Shown here: positions 1 to 6,046 of the stretch, piece by piece
How positions within the stretch are numbered: the stretch's first letter is position 1
Layout: every line of letters begins with the position of its first letter
Assembly: GCA_025450355.1 (NCBI GenBank)
Contig: JANWHR010000305.1
Location: 1 to 11,847 of the forward strand
Length of the DNA: 11,847 bases
Reading direction: 5' to 3'
From: Micropepsaceae bacterium
GTDB lineage: Bacteria; Pseudomonadota; Alphaproteobacteria; Micropepsales; Micropepsaceae
The notes under the pieces: generated by a model
What the model was told of the DNA's origin: nothing
Databases searched by the model: none
The model's input: only the letters and a program-made list of their open reading frames with translations
Program-made: the position numbers and the translations under genes

Positions 1-341
1 AACTCAAGGGAAAACTGGATGGCGTCGCCATTCGCGTACCGACCCCGAATGTGTCAATCGTGGACTTGAAGGTCGTCACAAAGCGCCACACGACGGCGAA
101 TGAAGTCAACGAAGCCATGAAGCGCGCCGCGAGCCAGGAATTGAAAGGAATCCTCGAGATCGTGGACGCACCGCTGGTGTCGGCAGACTTCAACCACAAC
201 CCCGCCTCGTCCTCATTTGCCCTGGACCAGACGAAGGTCATCGACGGCAATTTCGTGCGCGTGATGTCCTGGTATGACAATGAGTGGGGTTTCTCGAACC
301 GGATGGCCGATACGGCAGTGGCCATGGCGAAGTTGATCTGA
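1..341 (+). CDS. gap: Glyceraldehyde-3-phosphate dehydrogenase, C-terminal part (5' end outside window)
   Basis: This is the last 112 codons of phosphorylating GAPDH, which converts glyceraldehyde-3-phosphate, NAD(P)+ and phosphate to 1,3-bisphosphoglycerate in the cytoplasm. The frame is open from position 3 and starts LKGKLDGVAIRVPTPNVS, a conserved stretch of the catalytic domain. It continues through PLVSADFNHNPASSSFALD and ends with the family-defining WYDNEWGFSNRM (about 14 to 25 residues before the C-terminus). The catalytic Cys and the NAD-binding Rossmann half lie upstream, outside the window, so cofactor preference cannot be judged. A GTG at 51 is an internal codon, not a start, because homology extends through it to the window edge. 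The stop lies 5 bp before the pgk start, and GAPDH makes the substrate of PGK, so co-transcription is likely. Confidence 0.96.
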   Translation, partial: LKGKLDGVAIRVPTPNVSIVDLKVVTKRHTTANEVNEAMKRAASQELKGILEIVDAPLVSADFNHNPASSSFALDQTKVIDGNFVRVMSWYDNEWGFSNRMADTAVAMAKLI

Positions 342-346
342 TCTCC

Positions 347-1543
347 ATGCCATCCTTCCGTACGCTCGACGATCTGCAGGTCGCGGGAAAGCGCGTTTTG
401 GTGCGGCTTGACCTGAATGTGCCCATGAAGAACGGCGAGGTTGGTGACGGCACGCGCATTGCCCGGCAGGCGCCCACAATTCGTGAACTTTCGGAAAAGG
501 GCGCACGGGTGGTTGTTTTGTCGCACTTTGAGCGCCCCGGCGGAAAAGTGGTTCCCGAACTGTCGCTGAAGCCGGTTGCAGCGGCGCTGTCTCGCGCGAT
601 CGGCAAGCCCGTCGCGTTCGCGCCGGACTGCATTGGTCCCACGGCGCAATCCGAAGTGCGAAAACTTCACAATGGCGATGTGTTGCTGCTCGAGAACACG
701 CGGTTTCATGCCGGCGAAGAAAAAAATGACCCGGTCTTTGCGAAATCGCTCGCGAGCCTCGGCGACATCTTCGTCAACGATGCGTTCTCTGCCGCGCATC
801 GGGCCCACGCCTCGACCGAAGGCATTGCCCATTTGTTGCCGTCTGCGGCTGGCCGGTCGATGCAGGCGGAATTGTCTCATCTGCAGCGCGCGACGGAAAA
901 GCCGGAAAGACCGGTGATGGCGGTTGCCGGTGGTGCGAAGATTTCGTCCAAGATCGCATTGCTGGAAAACCTGATGTCGCGCGTCGATGTGCTCGTCATC
1001 GGTGGGGCCATGGCGAACACGTTCCTCGCGGCGCGGGGGCTTTCCGTCGGCAGATCACTGACGGAAAACAATCAGACCGACGTCGCAAATCGTTGCGTGA
1101 CCGCCGCGCAGTCTCGCAACGTCACCCTGTTGCTGCCGGTCGATGTGGTGGTCGCGCACGAATTGAAACCCAATGCGGCCAACCGTATTGTCGCTGCCAA
1201 TGACGTGGCAGACGACGAAATGATACTGGACGTTGGCCCGCGCACAATTCAGGCGTTCGGCCGCGAACTCAGGCGGGTCAAAACAGTGTTGTGGAACGGG
1301 CCGCTCGGCGCGTTTGAAACCCCGCCCTTCGATCGCGGAACAAATGCGGCCGCTCGTGCTGTCGCCGAACAGACCCAGGCGGGAAAACTGCTTTCGGTGG
1401 CGGGCGGTGGAGATACCGTAGCCGCCCTGGCGCATGCTGGCGTGGCCCAGGATTTCAGTTATGTCTCAACGGCTGGCGGTGCCTTCCTGGAATGGCTGGA
1501 AGGACACACGCTGCCCGGCGTCGCGGCGCTCGAGCCCCACTGA
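347..1543 (+). CDS. pgk: Phosphoglycerate kinase
   Basis: This 398-residue cytoplasmic enzyme transfers phosphate between 1,3-bisphosphoglycerate and ADP, the step after GAPDH. Visible motifs are the PGK signature KRVLVRLDLNVPM at residues 15-27 (R20, D22 and N24 are substrate ligands), the HxxR of SHFERP (H60, R63), ENTRF with R119, and HRAHAS with R152. The hinge and nucleotide side shows GGAKISSK (K198, K202), WNGPLGAFE at 316-324 and GGGDT at 353-357. Length is normal for bacterial PGK (about 390-400). I chose ATG 347 because it begins exactly at the family N-terminus. The frame is open further back, but that part overlaps gap and has no PGK homology. No clear Shine-Dalgarno precedes it, so translation is probably coupled to gap. 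One small oddity is Glu62 where SHFGRP usually has Gly. Confidence 0.97.
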   Translation: MPSFRTLDDLQVAGKRVLVRLDLNVPMKNGEVGDGTRIARQAPTIRELSEKGARVVVLSHFERPGGKVVPELSLKPVAAALSRAIGKPVAFAPDCIGPTAQSEVRKLHNGDVLLLENTRFHAGEEKNDPVFAKSLASLGDIFVNDAFSAAHRAHASTEGIAHLLPSAAGRSMQAELSHLQRATEKPERPVMAVAGGAKISSKIALLENLMSRVDVLVIGGAMANTFLAARGLSVGRSLTENNQTDVANRCVTAAQSRNVTLLLPVDVVVAHELKPNAANRIVAANDVADDEMILDVGPRTIQAFGRELRRVKTVLWNGPLGAFETPPFDRGTNAAARAVAEQTQAGKLLSVAGGGDTVAALAHAGVAQDFSYVSTAGGAFLEWLEGHTLPGVAALEPH

Positions 1544-1575
1544 ACGATTTTCCGCCGATACGCTTGCCACTCTCA

Positions 1576-1582
1576 AGAGGAG
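1576..1582 (+). promoter_or_regulatory. Shine-Dalgarno site of fba
   Basis: AGAGGAG lies 4 bases before ATG 1587. It is the strongest ribosome site in the + strand cluster and fixes the fba start. The open frame continues back into pgk but has no aldolase homology there. Confidence 0.75.
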
Positions 1583-1586
1583 CGAC

Positions 1587-2609
1587 ATGAACAAGGACCA
1601 ACTGATCAAGACCGCGCAGGCAATGGTCGCCAGAGGCAAAGGGATTCTCGCTGCCGATGAAAGCTCGGGCACGATCAAGCGGCGCTTCGACGCAATCGGG
1701 GTCGAATCCACCGAAAACAACCGCCGCGACTATCGCGAGATGCTGTTCCGTACCACTCAGGCCATGAGAAGCAATATCTCCGGCGTGATCCTCTATGATG
1801 AAACGATCCGGCAAAATGCCAGGGACGGAACGCCTCTGGTCCGTCTGATCGGCGAGGCAGGGTCGTTACCCGGGATTAAGGTGGACAAGGGCACGACGCC
1901 GCTCTCCTTCTGCCCGGGTGAGGTTATTACGGAAGGACTGGATGGGCTCGCCGGGCGGCTGCAGGAATACGGCAGACTTGGCGCCCGCTTCGCCAAATGG
2001 CGCGCGGTCATCGATATCGCCGATGGAATTCCCACCTATAGCGCGATCAACACGAATTCCAACGCGCTCGCGCGATACGCCGCCCTTTGTCAGGAACACG
2101 ACATCGTTCCCATCGTCGAACCGGAAGTGCTGATGGATGGAGACCATGAAATCGACCGCTGTTACGCGGTAACGGATTGGGTGCTGAAGACGGTGTTCTC
2201 CGATCTTTATTATCAGCGGGTCGTGCTCGAGGGCATGGTGCTCAAGCCCAACATGGTCATTTCCGGCAAGAAGGCGGCCAGGCGCGCCGGCCCCGAAGAG
2301 GTTGCCGAGAAGACAGTTCGTATGCTGAAGAACTGCGTCCCTCCGGCCGTGGCCGGAATAGCCTTCCTTTCCGGCGGACAGGACGACGAGGAAGCGACGG
2401 TGCACCTGAATCTGATCAACCAGCTTGGCCCATTGTCCTGGCCGGTTACGTTCTCCTACGGCCGTGCGCTTCAGCACGAACCGCAGAAGCTGTGGGCGGG
2501 GAAGCCGGAGAATGTCGCGGCGGCACAGTGTGCATTCGCCCACCGTTCGCGGATGAATGGTCTCGCGGCCATCGGCCAATGGAAACCCGATCTGGAAAAG
2601 GCGGCGTGA
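1587..2609 (+). CDS. fba: Class I fructose-bisphosphate aldolase (Schiff-base type)
   Basis: This 340-residue enzyme reversibly cleaves fructose-1,6-bisphosphate to dihydroxyacetone phosphate and glyceraldehyde-3-phosphate through a lysine Schiff base, with no metal. It is the class I family shared with animals: KGILAADESSGTIKRRF opens the protein, with VEPE at 177-180 and LEGMVLKPNM around the catalytic lysine K220. Catalytic residues of rabbit muscle aldolase map with a constant offset of nine: D33 to D24, K146 to K137, E187 to E178 and K229 to K220. This is strong evidence for an active enzyme and for the chosen start. The C-terminal half carries SGGQDDEEA and FSYGRALQ, the phosphate-binding region. 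It lies 43 bp after pgk, and its TGA overlaps the GTG start of thiE. Many alphaproteobacteria use unrelated class II aldolases, so the class I type is informative. Confidence 0.96.
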   Translation: MNKDQLIKTAQAMVARGKGILAADESSGTIKRRFDAIGVESTENNRRDYREMLFRTTQAMRSNISGVILYDETIRQNARDGTPLVRLIGEAGSLPGIKVDKGTTPLSFCPGEVITEGLDGLAGRLQEYGRLGARFAKWRAVIDIADGIPTYSAINTNSNALARYAALCQEHDIVPIVEPEVLMDGDHEIDRCYAVTDWVLKTVFSDLYYQRVVLEGMVLKPNMVISGKKAARRAGPEEVAEKTVRMLKNCVPPAVAGIAFLSGGQDDEEATVHLNLINQLGPLSWPVTFSYGRALQHEPQKLWAGKPENVAAAQCAFAHRSRMNGLAAIGQWKPDLEKAA

Positions 2610-3235
2610 ACCGCTGCCGGTTGTATCTGGTTACGCCGCCGGCGCTGGATGCGGATCAATTCGCAGGACCGCTTGGCGCGGCGCTCGATGCGGGGGACGT
2701 TGCGAGCGTCCAGTTGCGGCTGAAGGACGCGAGTGACGAAGCGGTTCTGCATGCGGGGCGCGTTCTCATGCCACTCACCCAAAGGGCTGGTGCGGCATTC
2801 ATCGTCAATGATCGCCCGGATCTTGCCGCCGCGTTGGGTGCCGATGGCGTTCATATTGGCCAGGAAGATGCCGGTTATGCTGAAACGCGCGCGATTGTTG
2901 GACACGATCACATCGTGGGCGTCACCTGTCACGATTCGCGCCATCTCGCGATCGAAGCGGCGGAAGCAGGCGCAGATTACGTCGCCTTTGGTGCATTCTT
3001 TCCCACCGCGACAAAGCAGCCCAGGACTCGCTGTGAAATCGAATTGATCCGGTGGTGGGCGGAAATGATGGTCGCACCCTGTGTCGCGATCGGCGGCATC
3101 ACCGTGGACAACTGCCGGCTCATCGTTGAGGCAGGCGCCGATTTTCTGGCCGTTTCGTCCGGCGTCTGGGATTTTGCAGAAGGACCTGCGGCGGCGGTAA
3201 AAGCGTTCAATCGCCTGTTTGCAACATTGGCTTAG
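2606..3235 (+). CDS. thiE: Thiamine-phosphate synthase
   Basis: This 209-residue TIM-barrel enzyme joins hydroxymethylpyrimidine diphosphate to the thiazole phosphate to give thiamine phosphate. Motifs in order are RLYLVTP at 5-11, VQLRLKD at 35-41 (the QLRxK substrate strand), FIVNDRPDLA at 65-74, DGVHIGQED at 80-88, FGAFFPTATK at 128-137 (pyrophosphate and thiazole side), AIGGI at 161-165 and VSSGVW at 183-188. Length matches the family. The start is GTG 2606, sharing four bases with the fba stop (GTGA), which places RLYLVT at the usual N-terminal position and implies coupled translation. The open frame runs much further upstream inside fba, but that part is an out-of-frame shadow. No other thiamine gene is in the window. 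In hyphomicrobial genomes thiE-like genes are often found between fba and efp, so this position is expected. Confidence 0.92.
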   Translation: MNRCRLYLVTPPALDADQFAGPLGAALDAGDVASVQLRLKDASDEAVLHAGRVLMPLTQRAGAAFIVNDRPDLAAALGADGVHIGQEDAGYAETRAIVGHDHIVGVTCHDSRHLAIEAAEAGADYVAFGAFFPTATKQPRTRCEIELIRWWAEMMVAPCVAIGGITVDNCRLIVEAGADFLAVSSGVWDFAEGPAAAVKAFNRLFATLA

Positions 3236-3244
3236 GTTGGCCAC

Positions 3245-3250
3245 GGGGAG
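3245..3250 (+). promoter_or_regulatory. Shine-Dalgarno site that decides the efp start
   Basis: GGGGAG ends 9 bases before ATG 3260 but only 3 bases before the in-frame TTG at 3254. The spacing therefore favours the ATG, as does the K34 numbering of the product. Confidence 0.65.
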
Positions 3251-3259
3251 ATTTTGTGG

Positions 3260-3826
3260 ATGGGAAAAGTCGCGGGAAATGAAATACGCCCAGGGATGGT
3301 GATCGAGCACAACGGTCAGCTCTGGTCCGTTGTGAAAACCCAGTCGGTGAAGCCGGGAAAGGGGGGCGCCTACAATCAGGTCGAACTGAAAAACGTGATC
3401 AGCGGGAGCAAACTGAATGAAAGGTTTCGCGCGGCCGAAACCGTCGAAGAGGTGCAGCTCGAACGCCGGGATTTTCAGTATTTGTATGCCACCGGCGATA
3501 TGCTCACCTTCATGGACATGCAAAGTTACGACCAGATCGAGATTCCGGAAGACTTTATCGGTGATCGCGCGCGGTTCCTGCAGGAAGGCATGAAGGTGAT
3601 CGTGCAACTGCACCAGGGTAAGCCGATCGGCATTCAGTTGCCGCAACAGGTTGTGCTCGAAATCGTCGAAGCCGACCCGGTCACAAGGGGACAAACCGCC
3701 GCGTCCTCGTACAAAACAGCAGTGCTGGAAAATGGAATGCGTGTCCAGGTTCCACCACACGTCGAACGCGGAACCAGGGTGGTGGTTTCGACGGACGATG
3801 GAAGCTATGTGAAACGGGCGGACTAA
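3260..3826 (+). CDS. efp: Translation elongation factor P
   Basis: This 188-residue EF-P binds between the P and E sites of the ribosome and restores peptide bond formation at consecutive prolines. The order is an N-terminal KOW-like domain (GNEIRPGMVIEHNGQLW, residues 6-22), the tip loop VKPGKGGAYNQVELKN at 30-45, a middle OB domain (ETVEEVQLERRDFQYLY), and the C-terminal OB domain with GQTAASSYKTAVLENGMRV. From ATG 3260 the tip lysine is residue 34, the number of the lysine modified in E. coli EF-P, and the total length equals the 188 of E. coli. Both support the start. The KPGKGGA tip indicates the lysine-bearing class, not the arginine-rhamnosylated class. No EpmA or EpmB gene is in the window, so modification status is unknown. 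It lies 24 bp after thiE, probably in the same transcript. Confidence 0.96.
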   Translation: MGKVAGNEIRPGMVIEHNGQLWSVVKTQSVKPGKGGAYNQVELKNVISGSKLNERFRAAETVEEVQLERRDFQYLYATGDMLTFMDMQSYDQIEIPEDFIGDRARFLQEGMKVIVQLHQGKPIGIQLPQQVVLEIVEADPVTRGQTAASSYKTAVLENGMRVQVPPHVERGTRVVVSTDDGSYVKRAD

Positions 3827-3896
3827 AGTGACCAAAGACAAAGAACGCCGGGCCGTGTCCCGCGCGGTCCCTGCCTGAGCGCGAGCCACAAGCGGT

Positions 3897-4700
3897 ATGC
3901 CTTATCTCTCTCCGTCCCTGAACGTGATGATCGCCGCGGCAAAAAAGGCCGGACGCGGACTGATCCGGGACTTTGGCGAACTTGAAAATTTGCAGATCTC
4001 GAAAAAAGGACCGGCGGATTTTGTCTCGACGGCCGATTCGCGTACCGAAAGGATCCTGGTAGAGGAATTAACCCGGGCGCGCCCGGGTTACGGTTTTCTG
4101 CTCGAAGAGGCTGGAACCATCGAAGGCCGCGACAAAACCCATCGTTTCATCATCGACCCGATCGATGGCACGACAAATTTCCTGCATGGCATTCCGCAAT
4201 TCTCGATCTCCATCGCCCTGGAACGCGAAGGCCACCTGGTGTCTGCGCTGGTATTCAATCCGGTTACGGATGAACTATACGTCGCGGAAAAAGGTCATGG
4301 CGCATATCTGAACGACCGGCGCCTTCGCGTCGCCGCGCGCAAGCATCTGTCCGATATTCTGGTCGCCTCCGGCGCACCCTTTATGGGCAAGGGGGGAAGG
4401 AAGGAATTTCTCTCGGAACTTGACGGCATCATTGGTTCGACGGCCGGAATGCGCCGTTTTGGCTCAGCAGCCCTCGATCTTGCCTGGACGGCCGCAGGCC
4501 GGTTCGATGCATTTTGGGAGCGCAACCTGAAGCCGTGGGACGTGGCTGCGGGAATCCTGCTGGTACGCGAAGCCGGCGGTGTCGTCACAGACCTGAATGG
4601 CCGCGACTCGATGTTGGCTCGTGGTCATATCCTGGCCGGCAACGAAATCCTTCACCCTTTGCTGCTCGAGATGTTGCGTTCGAGAACCGCTGAGGAATAG
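3897..4700 (+). CDS. suhB: Inositol-1-monophosphatase family protein (SuhB-like)
   Basis: This 267-residue Mg2+-dependent phosphatase belongs to the FIG superfamily and acts on inositol monophosphates or related sugar phosphates. Metal ligands are visible: E70/E71 in LLEEAG, D87 and D90 in DPIDGTTNF at 87-95, and D215 in WDVAAG at 214-219. The N-terminus (LNVMIAAAKKAGRGLIRDFGE, spread over 8-28) is typical of alphaproteobacterial members, which supports ATG 3897 over the internal ATG 3927. No good Shine-Dalgarno is seen. It follows efp after 70 bp. SuhB in E. coli also acts on rRNA antitermination, but nothing here shows that role, so the symbol is by family only. CysQ or histidinol-phosphatase activity is possible but less likely. 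The coding sequence contains a perfect palindrome at 4069-4090, and its last 49 bases overlap the convergent MFS gene. Confidence 0.9.
   Translation: MPYLSPSLNVMIAAAKKAGRGLIRDFGELENLQISKKGPADFVSTADSRTERILVEELTRARPGYGFLLEEAGTIEGRDKTHRFIIDPIDGTTNFLHGIPQFSISIALEREGHLVSALVFNPVTDELYVAEKGHGAYLNDRRLRVAARKHLSDILVASGAPFMGKGGRKEFLSELDGIIGSTAGMRRFGSAALDLAWTAAGRFDAFWERNLKPWDVAAGILLVREAGGVVTDLNGRDSMLARGHILAGNEILHPLLLEMLRSRTAEE
4069..4090. repeat. Perfect 22-bp palindrome inside the inositol phosphatase gene
   Basis: TAACCCGGGCG is followed directly by its exact reverse complement, with no spacer, so all 11 pairs match (4069 with 4090 inward to 4079 with 4080). It lies in frame and encodes part of ELTRARPGYG (residues 57-66), which is ordinary family sequence, so it does not disrupt the gene. 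Matching stops at 4068/4091. With about a one-in-four chance per pair, roughly 0.003 such palindromes are expected in a window this size. It could be a protein-binding dyad, a cruciform-prone site or a coincidence of GC-rich codons. Confidence 0.9.
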
Positions 4701-5977
4701 CGCAACTTCTGCACCGCGATTCTCCGGCCCATCAAAATAACGATCAGCGATGAGGCGAGCATCAGGATGGCAAGGGCCGCCATTGCCGAAGAATAGTTCC
4801 CCGTCTGCTGTTTCAGCACGCCGACGAGCCAAGGACCGGCAAAGCGGCCGAATGTGCCGATGGTGTTGATAAATCCGATCCCGCCTGCAGCCGCAGTTCC
4901 CGCGAGAAAGGTCGCCGGCAGGCTGAAGAACGGTCCATTGTAGGCAAGCGTGCCCACGAGCGAAACGGTCAGCGCCACCAGCATCATCAGTGGAGTTTGC
5001 GCGGCCGCCGCAAAGGCCAGGCCGAACGACGCAAGGGTGAGAGGGATAACGACATGCCAGACACGTTCGTTATGCGCATCGCTGCGGCGCGCCCAAAGAA
5101 TCATTGCGACCATGGCGGCGACGAAGCATAGCGACACCACCATACCCGTCGCGGAATTGGAAAAACCCATGCCCTTGACCATTTGTGGCAACCAGAGCTG
5201 CAGTCCGTAGAGGCCGCACTGGTTGCACAGCAAGGCGAGGCCGAGACCAATCACCCGCAGGTCCAGCAGCGCCGGCCAGAATTCTTTATGATCGGCATGG
5301 GATTCGGTGGCGAGCACGTGTTCGATACGCTGTTTCTCCTCCGCGGTCAGCCAGGACGCATTCGAGGGCCGGTCCGGAAGCAGTTTCAGCGCGAGAAACG
5401 CCAGCAGCGTCGCCGGCAAGCCCTCCAGTATGAACAGCCATTGCCAGCCATGCAGGCCGGCAAATCCATCCATGCGGAGGATGGTCGTCGATAAAGGACC
5501 ATCGACGATGTTTGCCATCGGAATGGCCGCCATGAATATTCCGACAAACCGTCCGCGCCACCGGTTGGGAAACCAGAAGGTCATGTACAACAGCATGCCG
5601 GGGAAGAATCCCGCCTCGGTGATCCCGAGGATCATCCGGAAAGAGTAATAACTCAGCGGTCCTGTCATGAGGGCATTGCTGGCGGAAATGACGCCCCAGA
5701 TTGCCAGCATCAGAAAGACCCAACGGCGGGCGCCGACTTTCTGGAGGATGAGATTGCCGGGAATCTGGAAAACCAGATAGCCGAGCGAAAATATCCCTGC
5801 GCCAAATCCAAACACCGCGGGCGACAGACCAAGGTCGCGGTTCTTGGTAAGGGCCGCAAAACCGACATTCACGCGATCGATATAGTTGACGAGGTACAGC
5901 AGTGCGACGAACGGCATCAATCGCCGCGCACAGCGGAGGAAGATCGCATCGTCCAACGCATCGATCTTTTCTGCCAT
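4652..5977 (-). CDS. MFS transporter, anion:cation symporter (ACS) family
   Basis: This 441-residue inner-membrane protein has about 12 hydrophobic segments in two halves of six around a hydrophilic loop (about 200-230). ACS features are YLVNYIDRVNVGFA in helix 1 (residues 28-41), GNLILQKVGARRW in loop 2-3 (74-86), ILGITEAGFFPGMLLYM at 116-132 and GWQWLFILEGLPA at 177-189. The central loop has LPDRPSNASWLTAEEK at 200-215, and the second half has GLYGLQLWLPQMVKG at 255-269 and NTIGTFGRFAGP at 371-382. Relatives import organic anions such as tartrate, phthalate or glucarate with H+ or Na+. The substrate here cannot be named. ATG 5977 is chosen because GGGAGAG stands 9 bases upstream. The GTG at 6019 would add 14 non-family residues lying in an inverted repeat. 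The last 15 codons overlap the inositol phosphatase gene on the other strand. Confidence 0.9.
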   Translation of the reverse strand: MAEKIDALDDAIFLRCARRLMPFVALLYLVNYIDRVNVGFAALTKNRDLGLSPAVFGFGAGIFSLGYLVFQIPGNLILQKVGARRWVFLMLAIWGVISASNALMTGPLSYYSFRMILGITEAGFFPGMLLYMTFWFPNRWRGRFVGIFMAAIPMANIVDGPLSTTILRMDGFAGLHGWQWLFILEGLPATLLAFLALKLLPDRPSNASWLTAEEKQRIEHVLATESHADHKEFWPALLDLRVIGLGLALLCNQCGLYGLQLWLPQMVKGMGFSNSATGMVVSLCFVAAMVAMILWARRSDAHNERVWHVVIPLTLASFGLAFAAAAQTPLMMLVALTVSLVGTLAYNGPFFSLPATFLAGTAAAGGIGFINTIGTFGRFAGPWLVGVLKQQTGNYSSAMAALAILMLASSLIVILMGRRIAVQKLRYSSAVLERNISSSKG

Positions 5978-5986
5978 GCCGGCCGT

Positions 5987-5993
5987 CTCTCCC
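5987..5993 (-). promoter_or_regulatory. Shine-Dalgarno site that decides the MFS start
   Basis: On the - strand GGGAGAG ends 9 bases before ATG 5977. It supports that start over the upstream in-frame codons at 5995 and 6019, neither of which has a comparable site. Confidence 0.65.
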
Positions 5994-5997
5994 ATTT

Positions 5998-6039
5998 CGT
6001 GGCGGTCCGACGCTATCACATCCGGACAGCCGCGCCACG
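5998..6039 (-). promoter_or_regulatory. Interrupted inverted repeat between the AttH-like and MFS genes
   Basis: On the - strand CGTGGCG, a 5-base bulge, GTCCG, a 13-base loop, CGGAC and CGCCACG give a 12-bp stem broken only by one single-sided bulge (- strand bases 6032-6028). It sits just after the AttH-like stop (6047) and just before the MFS Shine-Dalgarno (5993). No T-run follows it, so it is not a standard intrinsic terminator. It could be a processing or attenuation hairpin setting MFS expression relative to the ABC genes, a 3' stabiliser of the upstream mRNA, or an operator for a separate MFS promoter. The role is inferred from position only. Confidence 0.5.
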
Positions 6040-6046
6040 GATACTG

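Noticed and set aside
284..346. Upstream extension of pgk to the first possible start at 284
   Set aside because: It would overlap the end of gap by 58 bp and add 21 residues with no PGK homology. ATG 347 starts at the family N-terminus.
3850..3870. Possible hairpin GGGCCG / CGGTCC with a 9-base loop between efp and the inositol phosphatase gene
   Set aside because: It has only six pairs including a G-U, and no T-run follows. It is too weak to call a terminator in this GC-rich DNA.
3828..3878. A 16-residue reading frame starting GTG one base after the efp stop (MTKDKERRAVSRAVPA)
   Set aside because: It has no ribosome site of its own and no recognised family, and its length is within chance. 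It could be a leader peptide or the remnant of a lost gene, but nothing supports either.
2471..3889. A 472-codon open frame on the - strand antisense to thiE, efp and the end of fba
   Set aside because: It covers three well-identified + strand genes and shows no recognisable domain, with a composition rich in His, Arg and Phe as expected from the complement of GC-rich codons. It is a shadow frame.
5978..6019. Longer MFS start at GTG 6019
   Set aside because: The 14 extra residues are hydrophilic and non-family, and the codon lies in the loop of an inverted repeat. A good Shine-Dalgarno sits before ATG 5977.
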